Shown one piece after another: positions 55,296-63,511 of a stretch of 64,000 bases of DNA. Source of the DNA: G965207045 sp965207045. GTDB taxonomy: Bacteria > Pseudomonadota > Alphaproteobacteria > Rickettsiales > Anaplasmataceae. Below the pieces are notes generated by a model that was not told the origin of the DNA, did no database searches, and was given only the letters and a program-made list of their open reading frames with translations. Position numbers and translations under genes: made by a program. The stretch spans positions 620,001 to 684,000 of the forward strand of contig OZ242261.1 of the NCBI GenBank assembly GCA_965207045.1, given 5' to 3'. The stretch's first letter is position 1, and each line of letters starts with the position of its first letter.

Positions 55296-57299
55296 TTATA
55301 CAGATGAAGACATTGTAAGAGATTGACAAGAAGAGGAAAGACTACCTATAGAAGATAAATTAGAGACAGACATTACTTGCGTATTGGTTTCAGGAGTATT
55401 TACTTCTTTCGCCTCGTCAATCTCCTGCACAACAATTTGCGTTGTCGAAGATGGCAGAAGCACTTTAAAGCCACCAATAGCGCTTTTCGCACATTCTACC
55501 ACTCCGTTCAAAAGGAAACCGGACACAATAGGTAGTGTGACAAATCTTTCAAAAAAACAATTCAAAAATTTTCTAAAATTCTTAAGAACTAGCTCATAAT
55601 CAAACTTAAACTTTACATCATTAAAAACCAATTCCTTTTCCCTAAGGAAAAACTTGCCATTATTATCTCTCACATATTCTTCAAGAAGAGAATACATAGG
55701 ATTCAAAAGAAGATATTTCATATATTCAAAACGCTCGTTTCTTATCACTATATCTAATGGTGTTAATCCAGAATGATTTTTAAGCATTATTTCTGATCCT
55801 GCACTAATCAACAATTTTACGTTTCTCGTGTTATTATCAATCATTACAGCATTATGCAACGGTATATTTCCATCATTATTATTACACGAATTTACATCTG
55901 CACCGCTCACTAGTAGATATACGATTAAGTCACTATCAGTAGAAAAAGTTGCACAAAAATGTAACAATTCATTGACATTATGAGTGTTTATTTTATGAGT
56001 GTTTATTTCAATGTTATCAACCATATGCTTTTCAAGCAAAAATAGGACGTATTCATAATTCCCTCTTTCCAAAGCTATATCTAACGGTGTTAATCCAGAA
56101 TGATTTTTAAGAATTATTTTTGATCCTGCACTAATCAACAATTTTACGTTTCTCGTGTTATTATCAATCATTACAGCATTATGCAACGGTATATTTCCAT
56201 CATTATTACACGAATTTACATCTGCACCATTCCCTAGTAGATATTTGATTAAATCACTATCAGTAGAAAAACTTGTACAAAAATGTAACAATTCATTAAC
56301 ATCATGAGCGTTTATTTCAATGTTATCAACCATATGCTTTTCAAGCAAAAATAGGACGTATTCATAATTTTCTATTCCCAAAGCTATATCTAATGGTGTT
56401 AACCCAAAACGATTTTTACTATTTATTTCCCATCCTGCATCCACCAATAGTTCTACCCTCCTCATGTTATTATTAACTATTACAGCGTAGTGCAAAAACG
56501 TGTTTCCATCAACATCACAAATCTCTACTATGTTTACTCTCCTGTTATTATACTCAATCACTGCATCACAACACGAAATCTTATTTTCAAGCGGTTTTAT
56601 TAAATTCATTCTTCCCCTGTCATCCTTTATCATTGCAGAAAAATACTGAATCCTATTTCTAAGCGATTTTATATATGCTTTTCTTTTTATTTGTTCTCTT
56701 ACTATCTCCATTTCAATTCCTATTACCATTTCTATTAGGGCCTCAAATAATTGGATTCCATCATCAGTAGGAATCCTTGCGTAGAAGAATAACAATTCAC
56801 CAATATAAAAACTCATGTCTACATAAGACATCTTTGAAAAGGTTTCACCAATAAGATAAGCCATTGCTGCATTGCATTTAATAATATTAGGGTCTGTCCC
56901 TACATAACACCTATAGGCCATTGATTCCAAAAGAAGAGAAGCACAAAAATAGTACTTATAAAAACACGCTAAAAATGCAGCAGTCCTACCACAATTATCT
57001 AATACATTAGGATTAGCACCTGCTTTCAATAATAAATTCAGAAATTCATAATTTTTGCTTTGCACAGCACGATGTAAAGCAGTAAAACCACTCTTATCTT
57101 TTCTGTCCAAATAATCTTGAAATTTTGCAGTTTTTTTAACATTTTTCAGATATTTTGTCTTGTTACTCGCATCTAATTCACCTCTAGCTACTTTATGCAA
57201 AACAGTAATACCAACATCATTAGAAGTTAATAAAGGATCAGACTTAACTAAATCCTTTAGACATGGTTTAAAACCTAGGAGATTTTTTATACGAGACAT
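55296..57299 (-). CDS. Large ankyrin-repeat protein
   Basis: The 667-residue protein has ankyrin repeats in two blocks: residues ~25-125 (DVGITVLHKVARGELDA; GFTALHRAVQSKNYEFLNLL; GANPNVLDNCGRTAAFLAC) and ~260-540. The second block is built from three long units of 103-109 residues (NSKNRFGLTPLDIALG, YEYVLFLLEKHMVDNIEINA, ADVNSCNNDGNIPLHNAVMI). A hydrophobic helix near residues 590-620 (RFVTLPIVSGFLLNGVVE) precedes a Ser/Thr-rich tail ending QSLTMSSSV. It is a candidate type IV effector or membrane-associated host-interaction protein; no export signal can be proved. The gene is intact. Confidence 0.88.
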   Translation of the reverse strand: MSRIKNLLGFKPCLKDLVKSDPLLTSNDVGITVLHKVARGELDASNKTKYLKNVKKTAKFQDYLDRKDKSGFTALHRAVQSKNYEFLNLLLKAGANPNVLDNCGRTAAFLACFYKYYFCASLLLESMAYRCYVGTDPNIIKCNAAMAYLIGETFSKMSYVDMSFYIGELLFFYARIPTDDGIQLFEALIEMVIGIEMEIVREQIKRKAYIKSLRNRIQYFSAMIKDDRGRMNLIKPLENKISCCDAVIEYNNRRVNIVEICDVDGNTFLHYAVIVNNNMRRVELLVDAGWEINSKNRFGLTPLDIALGIENYEYVLFLLEKHMVDNIEINAHDVNELLHFCTSFSTDSDLIKYLLGNGADVNSCNNDGNIPLHNAVMIDNNTRNVKLLISAGSKIILKNHSGLTPLDIALERGNYEYVLFLLEKHMVDNIEINTHKINTHNVNELLHFCATFSTDSDLIVYLLVSGADVNSCNNNDGNIPLHNAVMIDNNTRNVKLLISAGSEIMLKNHSGLTPLDIVIRNERFEYMKYLLLNPMYSLLEEYVRDNNGKFFLREKELVFNDVKFKFDYELVLKNFRKFLNCFFERFVTLPIVSGFLLNGVVECAKSAIGGFKVLLPSSTTQIVVQEIDEAKEVNTPETNTQVMSVSNLSSIGSLSSSCQSLTMSSSV
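55749..56460 (-). repeat. Long in-frame repeats in the ankyrin gene (327 and 309 bp units)
   Basis: The anchor sequence TATATCTAA(T/C)GGTGTTAA occurs at 55749, 56076 and 56385. The spacings of 327 and 309 bp are both multiples of three. The first two units are near-identical over long stretches, implying recent duplication; the third is more diverged. Confidence 0.88.
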
Positions 57300-57463
57300 A
57301 TTTGTGCTTTTTTCTTAAAACAAGTCGGTTATATCAGATATAATAATAGAAAGCAACTTGATGTAATATATAATAAATTATAAACATCAAGTTATTAATA
57401 ATACATATAGTTGAATTTCTTCAGGACATAAATTAGATTGCTAATTAAGTAAAAGTAAGAAAG

Positions 57464-58426
57464 ATGTTTCCCACAATTCGCCTAAGAAGATTGCGTTACA
57501 TTCCAAATATCAGAGATGTTTTGCAAGAAAATCACATTACAGTACATGATTTGATATTGCCGCTTTTTGTAAAAGCTGGAAATAACATAAACGAAGTAAT
57601 AAAAACCATGCCTAATTACTATCGATACTCTGTAGATAACTTGATTCCTGTTGTCAGAAAAGCCCATTCATATGGAATAAAAATCATTGCTTTATTTCCA
57701 GTCATCGATCCTCATCTTAAGAATAACAATGGGAATGAAGCTTATAATCCTAACAATTTAATATGTTCAGCAGTTCAAGAAATAAAGTCAGCTGTGCCGG
57801 ATATCTGTATTATGACTGATGTAGCACTAGACCCATACACTAAGCATGGACATGATGGAATATTAAAAAATAATGAAATCTTAAATGATGAAACAATAGT
57901 AAATTTATGCAAACAAGCGTTAGTACAGGCTGCAGCAGGAAGTGATATAATAGCACCTTCTGACATGATGGATGGAAGAGTCAGTAGCATAAGAAAATCA
58001 CTAGACAATAGTTGTTTTGAAAAAATTTGTATTGCGTCCTATGCAGTAAAATACAAATCATGTTTATATTCACCTTTCCGTGACGCGGTAGAGGTTAAAA
58101 ATCAGCAATTAGACAAATCAAGTTATCAAGTTAATATTGGTAATAGCAGTGAAGCTATGCGCGAAATTGAGCTCGATATCAAAGAAGGTGCTGATATGGT
58201 TATAATTAAGCCTGGTTTATTCTACTTAGACATCATAAAATCTGCTGCTGATAAATTCAATATTCCTATCTTTGCATATCAGGTAAGTGGAGAATATTCA
58301 ATGCTTAGAACTTTTCAAGACGAAAATATAATATTAGAATCACTAATTGCATTCAAACGTGCTGGAGCAAGAGCAATATTCACTTATTTTGCTTTAGAGG
58401 TAGCAGAAAAACTATGCAATGGATAA
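57464..58426 (+). CDS. hemB: Delta-aminolevulinic acid dehydratase (porphobilinogen synthase)
   Basis: HemB condenses two 5-aminolevulinates to porphobilinogen. The 320-residue protein has the metal-site region MTDVALDPYTKHGHDGIL, then SDIIAPSDMMDGRVSSIR, a Schiff-base lysine in the ASYAVKYKSCLYSPFRDA stretch, and MVIIKPGLFYLDII. The DPYT(K)HGHDG form lacks the full Cys-rich zinc site, fitting the Mg-dependent alphaproteobacterial class. It overlaps bioA by 13 bp. hemD is at 6514. Confidence 0.97.
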   Translation: MFPTIRLRRLRYIPNIRDVLQENHITVHDLILPLFVKAGNNINEVIKTMPNYYRYSVDNLIPVVRKAHSYGIKIIALFPVIDPHLKNNNGNEAYNPNNLICSAVQEIKSAVPDICIMTDVALDPYTKHGHDGILKNNEILNDETIVNLCKQALVQAAAGSDIIAPSDMMDGRVSSIRKSLDNSCFEKICIASYAVKYKSCLYSPFRDAVEVKNQQLDKSSYQVNIGNSSEAMREIELDIKEGADMVIIKPGLFYLDIIKSAADKFNIPIFAYQVSGEYSMLRTFQDENIILESLIAFKRAGARAIFTYFALEVAEKLCNG

Positions 58427-59661
58427 AACTTGGTTTAAAGAATATATGGTTGCCTTATACTCAAATGAAATTTCCGCCCAGTCCGCTTCTTTCAGTTGTA
58501 GCTGCAGAGGGATGTAAAATAATCTTAGAAGATGGAAGAAAATTAATAGACGGAATCTCAAGTTGGTGGAGCGTATGCCACGGATACTCTCACCCATATA
58601 TTGTAAAAGAAATGGTTTCCCAAGTAAAAAATTTAGCTCACATCATGATGGCAGGCTGCGCCCATCAGCAATCTTATCAATTAGCTAATAGACTAGCTAA
58701 TATGCTACCTGAAGACTTAAATAAAGTATTTTTTTCGGATAGCGGTTCAGTAGCAGTAGAAGTAGCAATGAAAATGGCAGTACAATATTACTATAACCTA
58801 GGTGAAAGCCAGAGAACTAAATTCATAAGTTTTAACAACTCTTATCATGGAGATACTTCTGGCTGTATGTCTATTTCATCCTCATGTATACAAGGAAACA
58901 CTTTCAAGAATTTTATCAAACCACAATATAGTGTACCTATATCTGAAGATTTAGACGAATTAAAAAAATTACTAAAATCACATAATAAAGAAATAGCTGG
59001 AGTAATAATAGAGCCTATCCTTCAAGGAGCAGGAGGGATGAAACTACATTCTGCTCAAACATTAAAGAAAATATATGAAATAACCAAAGAACATAACACT
59101 CTTTTTATAGCAGATGAAATTGCAACAGGTTTTTACCGTTTAGGTAAAAGATTTGCATGCAATTTTGCTGATATCACTCCAGATATAATTACTCTAGGTA
59201 AGGCTTTGACTGGTGGTATGTGTTCATTAGGAGCAACTGTAGCAACAGAAAAAATTTTTAACACATTTTTATCTGATAAACTGGAGAAAGCTTTCATGCA
59301 TGGTCCAACGTTTATGGGAAATCCTATAGCTTGTGCTGCTACAAACGCCTCTTTAGATATCTTTGAAAATGAAAATTATGAAGCAAAAATTCGTCTTATT
59401 GAACAACAATTACAAAAAGAACTTACAGAATGCAAAGAATATAAAAGTATCAAAGAAGTACGCATAAAAGGAGCAATGGCTGCACTAGAAATAAAAAATA
59501 GTAACTGGCAACAAATGTTTACATGGCGCAAAAAAGGAGTAGAATTAGGAGTTTGGATCAGACCATTTGCTAATGTTGTGTACCTTATGCCACCTTTTGT
59601 AATTAATAAAAACGAATTAACTCAACTTACTCTTGCTATAAAGAAATTAATTAAATCTTGA
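58414..59661 (+). CDS. bioA: Adenosylmethionine-8-amino-7-oxononanoate aminotransferase
   Basis: BioA transfers an amino group from S-adenosylmethionine to KAPA, making DAPA in biotin synthesis. The 415-residue PLP enzyme has the N-terminal WLPYTQM, WWSVCHGYSHPYIV, the phosphate-binding SDSGSVAVEVAMKMA, substrate-site YHGDTSG, and the PLP-lysine motif TLGKALTGGM. Biotin genes are retained in several Anaplasmataceae and may support the host. It overlaps hemB by 13 bp; no other bio gene is in the window. Confidence 0.96.
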   Translation: MQWIKLGLKNIWLPYTQMKFPPSPLLSVVAAEGCKIILEDGRKLIDGISSWWSVCHGYSHPYIVKEMVSQVKNLAHIMMAGCAHQQSYQLANRLANMLPEDLNKVFFSDSGSVAVEVAMKMAVQYYYNLGESQRTKFISFNNSYHGDTSGCMSISSSCIQGNTFKNFIKPQYSVPISEDLDELKKLLKSHNKEIAGVIIEPILQGAGGMKLHSAQTLKKIYEITKEHNTLFIADEIATGFYRLGKRFACNFADITPDIITLGKALTGGMCSLGATVATEKIFNTFLSDKLEKAFMHGPTFMGNPIACAATNASLDIFENENYEAKIRLIEQQLQKELTECKEYKSIKEVRIKGAMAALEIKNSNWQQMFTWRKKGVELGVWIRPFANVVYLMPPFVINKNELTQLTLAIKKLIKS

Positions 59662-59759
59662 AAAAATTATTTAAAAATTAAAGATATACAGTTTTAGAAA
59701 TTGAATATTATTTTTTGCTGTGATATCTTGTATAAGATTTTTAAGGAAATTAAAAAAAA

Positions 59760-61952
59760 ATGGAAAATTCTAATTTAAACAATTTATCTGTAGAAGATTT
59801 CATAGAAGCCCTTCCTGATTCTCAGAAAGCTCTGATACATTCAGATGCTAACTATGATTTAAACAATTTATCTGTAGAAGATTTTATAGAAGCCCTTTCT
59901 AATGTTCAGAAAGCTCTGATACATTCGGATGCTAACTCTAAGTTAAACAATCAGGTGGATAAAATGCTTAAATATTTATCTAATAAATATTTGTTTACAG
60001 AGTATTCATATAGGCCAGTAACTTCAATAATTAGTGATCCACAAGAGATTCATGAGATATATTCTACGCTCGCTGCAGTTGTAGTCTGCTTAATTAAACA
60101 AAATTGTTCAAGATTATCTCCAAATGCGCCAATACATTTAATATGGCTAACAGATGGCAACAAGTTAGCAGAACAACAAGAAGCTCATAATAAAGAAATA
60201 CATCCAGTACCCAATTCTGAAATTTTTCCACACAGAAAAAGAGCTTATGAATGGGCTTTACTTAACCAAGATAGAGAAGTTTACCTTTTTTATGATAGCA
60301 AATTTTTAGGTGACAATCACATCCGGTTGATAAAAGACCCTAAGTTTTATCACCCCGAAGGCGAAGAAATGCCAAAAAATCTCCATATAGTAGATATACG
60401 GGAATTCTTAAGCAAAAATCGATTAAAACAACTAGATTATTTTAGAGAAGAGTTTAAAAAATTGCCGAATGATCCCAACTATCAATACAACCTTGGTTAT
60501 GATTCTGATGTTATCCGTTTTATGTTAGCTGAGTCTACTTACGAAAGCGGTAGCATATATCTTGACTTCGATTTTGATGCAAGAGAAATCGAAAATGATT
60601 TATTCTTAGAGGCTCATGGTATTGGGGTTAGTTGTAACGGAGATTCTAACGTCCTTGCTGTTAATCAACATGGAGTTCATATAATTTCTGACATATTAAA
60701 CAATCATTTTTATAAAATGCAAAAAAGACAAGACAATTATTTTCCGAACATTAGTTATATGCTTTATAATCAAGGTATTTACTTGTCACACAACGAACCT
60801 CCAGGTTTTAATTATATGCAAGATTTTGTCCCTAATAATAGCAAATGTTTTCGAAGATCATTTGATTACAATATGTCTGATCCCAATGTAAGAGGAGCTG
60901 ATATGCATGATTTTCCCTCTCCAGAACATTCTGATTTAGAGTCAGCCAATAATAAATACTTACAAGCAGTGTTATCAGTGCTAGATGTATTAGAAAATTC
61001 ATTTCCAACAAAGCAAATTATGAGTATTTTTGCACTAGCATCAAACATTTTTTCTGATGAGTATGAGTGTTATAGATCTCATGAAGAGAAGGCTATGGAG
61101 ATTAATCCTATTCTAATGCAGGCTTTTGAAGAAGTTGAGCATCATCTTGCTAAAAGAATACAAACAGAATCTACCTCGCCTAATTCCACACAACAAAGAG
61201 CACAAAATTATGATGTTCATCAAGACTGTGGGATAAAACTCCAAAAAGTGCGTAACGCTAAAGGTAATAACGATAAAAGTATGATTATTTCTGACAATAG
61301 AAGTAAAAGCCAAAAACAGGAAAAGAATATTTTAGAAATTGAAAGCACCAGAAAATATGAGAAAGATTCATTTCCTATATGTCTAACATCAAAACCTCCT
61401 GAGGTTGCTTCTACCTCAAAAGAAGTGCAGCCAAAATTCATTTTTAAAGGATTAAAAAGTTTTGTCTTGAAGAAAACAGGTTTTATTAATGAATTGTTGA
61501 GTAAATCAAATTCGTCCCAAAAAACTGATGAAAAACACATTTTAGGCAGCAGTAATAATCCAATTGTTATTGATGAAGAAGTCTACCAATCTACTCCTAT
61601 TCTAGAAAAAATTCAAACAGAATTTTCTAACCCTAAAACTTCTATCAGTAGAAATGAAATAGATTCAACACAATCTAAAACGTTACATACTGCTAAAAAA
61701 AGCTATCAATCTACTCCTATTCTAGAAAAAATTCAAACAGAATTTTCTAACCATGAAACCTCTATCAGTAGAGATAAGATAGATTCAACACAATCTAAAA
61801 CGTTACATACTGCTATTCTAGAAAGAACTGGAATAGAACTGTCTAGCTTAAAAGCTCAACCTAAGATGCTTTACACTAAAAGAAATTTAAAACGTACTCA
61901 TCCTTTTAATCCTGAAGAGGTGGTCTTACAAAAAAAAAGCCATATGCTATAG
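59760..61952 (+). CDS. Glycosyltransferase-like DXD protein, putative effector
   Basis: This 730-residue protein has an N-terminal pair of 28-residue repeats (LNNLSVEDFIEAL, QKALIHSDAN), then a region resembling sugar-binding DXD glycosyltransferases: APIHLIWLTDGNKLAEQ near residue 120, YEWALLNQDREVYLFYDS, and SDVIRFMLAESTY leading into GSIYLDFDFDA with the DXD at about residues 269-273. This layout is shared by large clostridial toxin catalytic domains and Gly_transf_sug (PF04488-type) proteins. The C-terminal third is Ser/Thr/Lys-rich with two 40-residue repeats. There is no signal peptide. A role as host-modifying effector is inferred. It ends at an A9 tract (61930-61938) where an alternative frame extends the protein. 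Confidence 0.75.
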   Translation: MENSNLNNLSVEDFIEALPDSQKALIHSDANYDLNNLSVEDFIEALSNVQKALIHSDANSKLNNQVDKMLKYLSNKYLFTEYSYRPVTSIISDPQEIHEIYSTLAAVVVCLIKQNCSRLSPNAPIHLIWLTDGNKLAEQQEAHNKEIHPVPNSEIFPHRKRAYEWALLNQDREVYLFYDSKFLGDNHIRLIKDPKFYHPEGEEMPKNLHIVDIREFLSKNRLKQLDYFREEFKKLPNDPNYQYNLGYDSDVIRFMLAESTYESGSIYLDFDFDAREIENDLFLEAHGIGVSCNGDSNVLAVNQHGVHIISDILNNHFYKMQKRQDNYFPNISYMLYNQGIYLSHNEPPGFNYMQDFVPNNSKCFRRSFDYNMSDPNVRGADMHDFPSPEHSDLESANNKYLQAVLSVLDVLENSFPTKQIMSIFALASNIFSDEYECYRSHEEKAMEINPILMQAFEEVEHHLAKRIQTESTSPNSTQQRAQNYDVHQDCGIKLQKVRNAKGNNDKSMIISDNRSKSQKQEKNILEIESTRKYEKDSFPICLTSKPPEVASTSKEVQPKFIFKGLKSFVLKKTGFINELLSKSNSSQKTDEKHILGSSNNPIVIDEEVYQSTPILEKIQTEFSNPKTSISRNEIDSTQSKTLHTAKKSYQSTPILEKIQTEFSNHETSISRDKIDSTQSKTLHTAILERTGIELSSLKAQPKMLYTKRNLKRTHPFNPEEVVLQKKSHML
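59773..59940 (+). repeat. 84-bp in-frame tandem repeat, two copies
   Basis: Copies at 59773 and 59857 share a period of 84 bp (28 codons) with few differences. They encode the N-terminal LNNLSVEDFIEAL repeats of the glycosyltransferase-like protein. Confidence 0.9.
61583..61815 (+). repeat. 120-bp in-frame tandem repeat, about two copies
   Basis: Copies begin at 61583 and 61703, a period of 120 bp (40 codons), encoding YQSTPILEKIQTEFSN and following Ser/Thr-rich sequence. The second copy is incomplete at its end. Confidence 0.9.
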
Positions 61953-62083
61953 CAGAACCAGTTAATAACAAAGTTAGAGTTATGATAGACACGGCAAAAT
62001 ACAAAACAAGTGGTAATAATATTCAGCATAGTACTAATAGAAAAAGAAAAAAAGATAATGAGCACTATACTGGAAAATATTGA
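61930..62083 (+). other. A9 tract and out-of-frame 47-codon extension
   Basis: Nine A residues (61930-61938) precede the annotated stop at 61950-61952. With one added A, the reading frame would pass into CCATATGCTATAGCAGAA and stay open for 47 codons to a TGA at 62081-62083. The tail would be hydrophilic and include a basic NRKRKKD cluster. It may be a recent frameshift in the gene or a slippage site. Confidence 0.6.
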
Positions 62084-62200
62084 AGTAACTCATATCATCT
62101 ATACCGAAATTTAAATAAATCAAATACAAATATTTTGTTCAGGTTAAGCAAATGTTAATTCATTTCGAATAATCGTTAATTTAAACTTTGCTAATTTTTA

Positions 62201-63259
62201 ATGCGTTACCTTTTATTAATTATGACCTTCTTCTATCATGCAGCATATGCTATAGATGAGTTTAACTTACCTGAATTAGAAAGAGAGAAAATAGAGTTAA
62301 TAATTGAAGATGGAGTTCGAATAAAGGATATAGTAAGCTTTCAGGGAATACGAGACAACCTTTTGATGGGTTATGGTCTTGTTGTTGGCTTAAATGGAAC
62401 AGGAGATAATCTAAAGAACTCAGTCTTCACTCAACAAGAATTAGAAAGTTTCCTTGGAAGACTTGGTATAAATACCAGAGGAGCAACAATAAAAACAAAA
62501 AACGTAGCTGCAGTAACTGTAACAGCAACTCTACCTCCATTTATAAAAAATGGCAATCGAATCAATGTTACAGTTAGCACACTAGGAGACGCAACAAACC
62601 TAACAGGCGGTGTTCTGCTTGCGACTCCATTATTAGGTGCTGATGGTAAAGTGTACGCCGTTGCACAAGGAGAAGTATCACTAGCTTCCATAGAACCTAA
62701 ACTAAGATCAACAGCAACAAATAGAGGTGTAAAAACTGCAGGATTTATTTCGAATGGAGCAATTATTGAAAGAGAAATTCCATTTGCTCTAGATAGCATG
62801 AAAAACATTAACTTGTCCCTACAGAATCCAGATATATCAACAGCTACTCGCATTGCTGAAATCATAAATGTGTTTATCGAACCGCAAATAGCAAAAGCTG
62901 AGAATCCAGCAACAGTCAGTGTTGAAATACCAAAACGATATAAAAATAAAATAATGGATTTGCTAACAGAAATAGAGCATCTAAAAATCAAACCAGATAA
63001 CTCAGCAAAAATTATTATTGATGAAAGTTCTGGAACAATCGTTATGGGTAGTGATGTAAGAGTCAATACGGTAGCAATATCTCAAGGGAACCTTTCTGTT
63101 ACTATCGGTGAAGGCATAATGACTGTAGAAGAAGGAGCTTCATTGCAAGACCTAGTAGGAGGCTTGAATGCATTGGGAGTCTCACCAAGAGATTTAATCT
63201 CAATACTACAAAACATAAAGAAGATCGGTGCACTTCAAGGAGAAATAATTGTACAATAG
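62201..63259 (+). CDS. flgI: Flagellar P-ring protein FlgI
   Basis: FlgI forms the periplasmic P-ring around the flagellar rod. The 352-residue protein has a signal peptide (MRYLLLIMTFFYHAAYA) and hallmark stretches RIKDIVSFQGIRDNLLMGYG, LVVGLNGTGDN, KNVAAVTVTATLPPF, GTIVMGSDVRVNTVAISQGN and the C-terminal LVGGLNALGVSPRDLISILQ. The length and all conserved blocks are normal, so it looks functional. No flgA, flgH, flgJ or other flagellar gene adjoins it; fliQ is 11 kb away in a housekeeping operon. Confidence 0.96.
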   Translation: MRYLLLIMTFFYHAAYAIDEFNLPELEREKIELIIEDGVRIKDIVSFQGIRDNLLMGYGLVVGLNGTGDNLKNSVFTQQELESFLGRLGINTRGATIKTKNVAAVTVTATLPPFIKNGNRINVTVSTLGDATNLTGGVLLATPLLGADGKVYAVAQGEVSLASIEPKLRSTATNRGVKTAGFISNGAIIEREIPFALDSMKNINLSLQNPDISTATRIAEIINVFIEPQIAKAENPATVSVEIPKRYKNKIMDLLTEIEHLKIKPDNSAKIIIDESSGTIVMGSDVRVNTVAISQGNLSVTIGEGIMTVEEGASLQDLVGGLNALGVSPRDLISILQNIKKIGALQGEIIVQ

Positions 63260-63301
63260 AGTTAGTTTTATAGCGTAAATTCAGCATTAGCTGTACCAAT
63301 A

Positions 63302-63436
63302 TTAGGTGACCTTTTGTAAAAAATAAAACTCAGCATAAGCTTCAAAAGAGCTGCGCATATCTGCAAACAACAAGCACTTTGCTAAATCATAATAAACTTC
63401 ATTAATAAAATAATAAAACAGTACTCTTACTTTCAT
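63302..63436 (-). CDS. Possible 44-aa small protein or gene remnant
   Basis: A minus-strand ATG frame of 44 codons encodes MKVRVLFYYFINEVYYDLAK and ends FEAYAEFYFLQKVT. It is aromatic-rich and has no recognisable family. It lies between flgI and a hypothetical gene. It may be a small protein, a fragment of a lost gene, or chance; confidence is low. Confidence 0.25.
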   Translation of the reverse strand: MKVRVLFYYFINEVYYDLAKCLLFADMRSSFEAYAEFYFLQKVT

Positions 63437-63511
63437 CAGACACATTCAAACATCCATAGAAAAAACCTCATGCTCTGCCTTACAAACGCGCAATAGAGAA
63501 TAGATATACTG

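Noticed and set aside
55118..55318. Plus-strand 66-codon frame before the large ankyrin gene
   Set aside because: It uses a non-ATG start, lacks a ribosome-binding site and overlaps the end of the ankyrin gene.
59760..61952. Cytoplasmic-incompatibility factor of the CifA/CifB type
   Set aside because: I see no Ulp1-type protease or PD-(D/E)XK nuclease motifs and no two-gene cif arrangement; the DXD region fits a glycosyltransferase better.
62431..63066. Long minus-strand frame (211 codons) opposite flgI
   Set aside because: FlgI on plus is full-length with all conserved blocks; the opposite frame is Ser/Val/Ile-rich shadow sequence.
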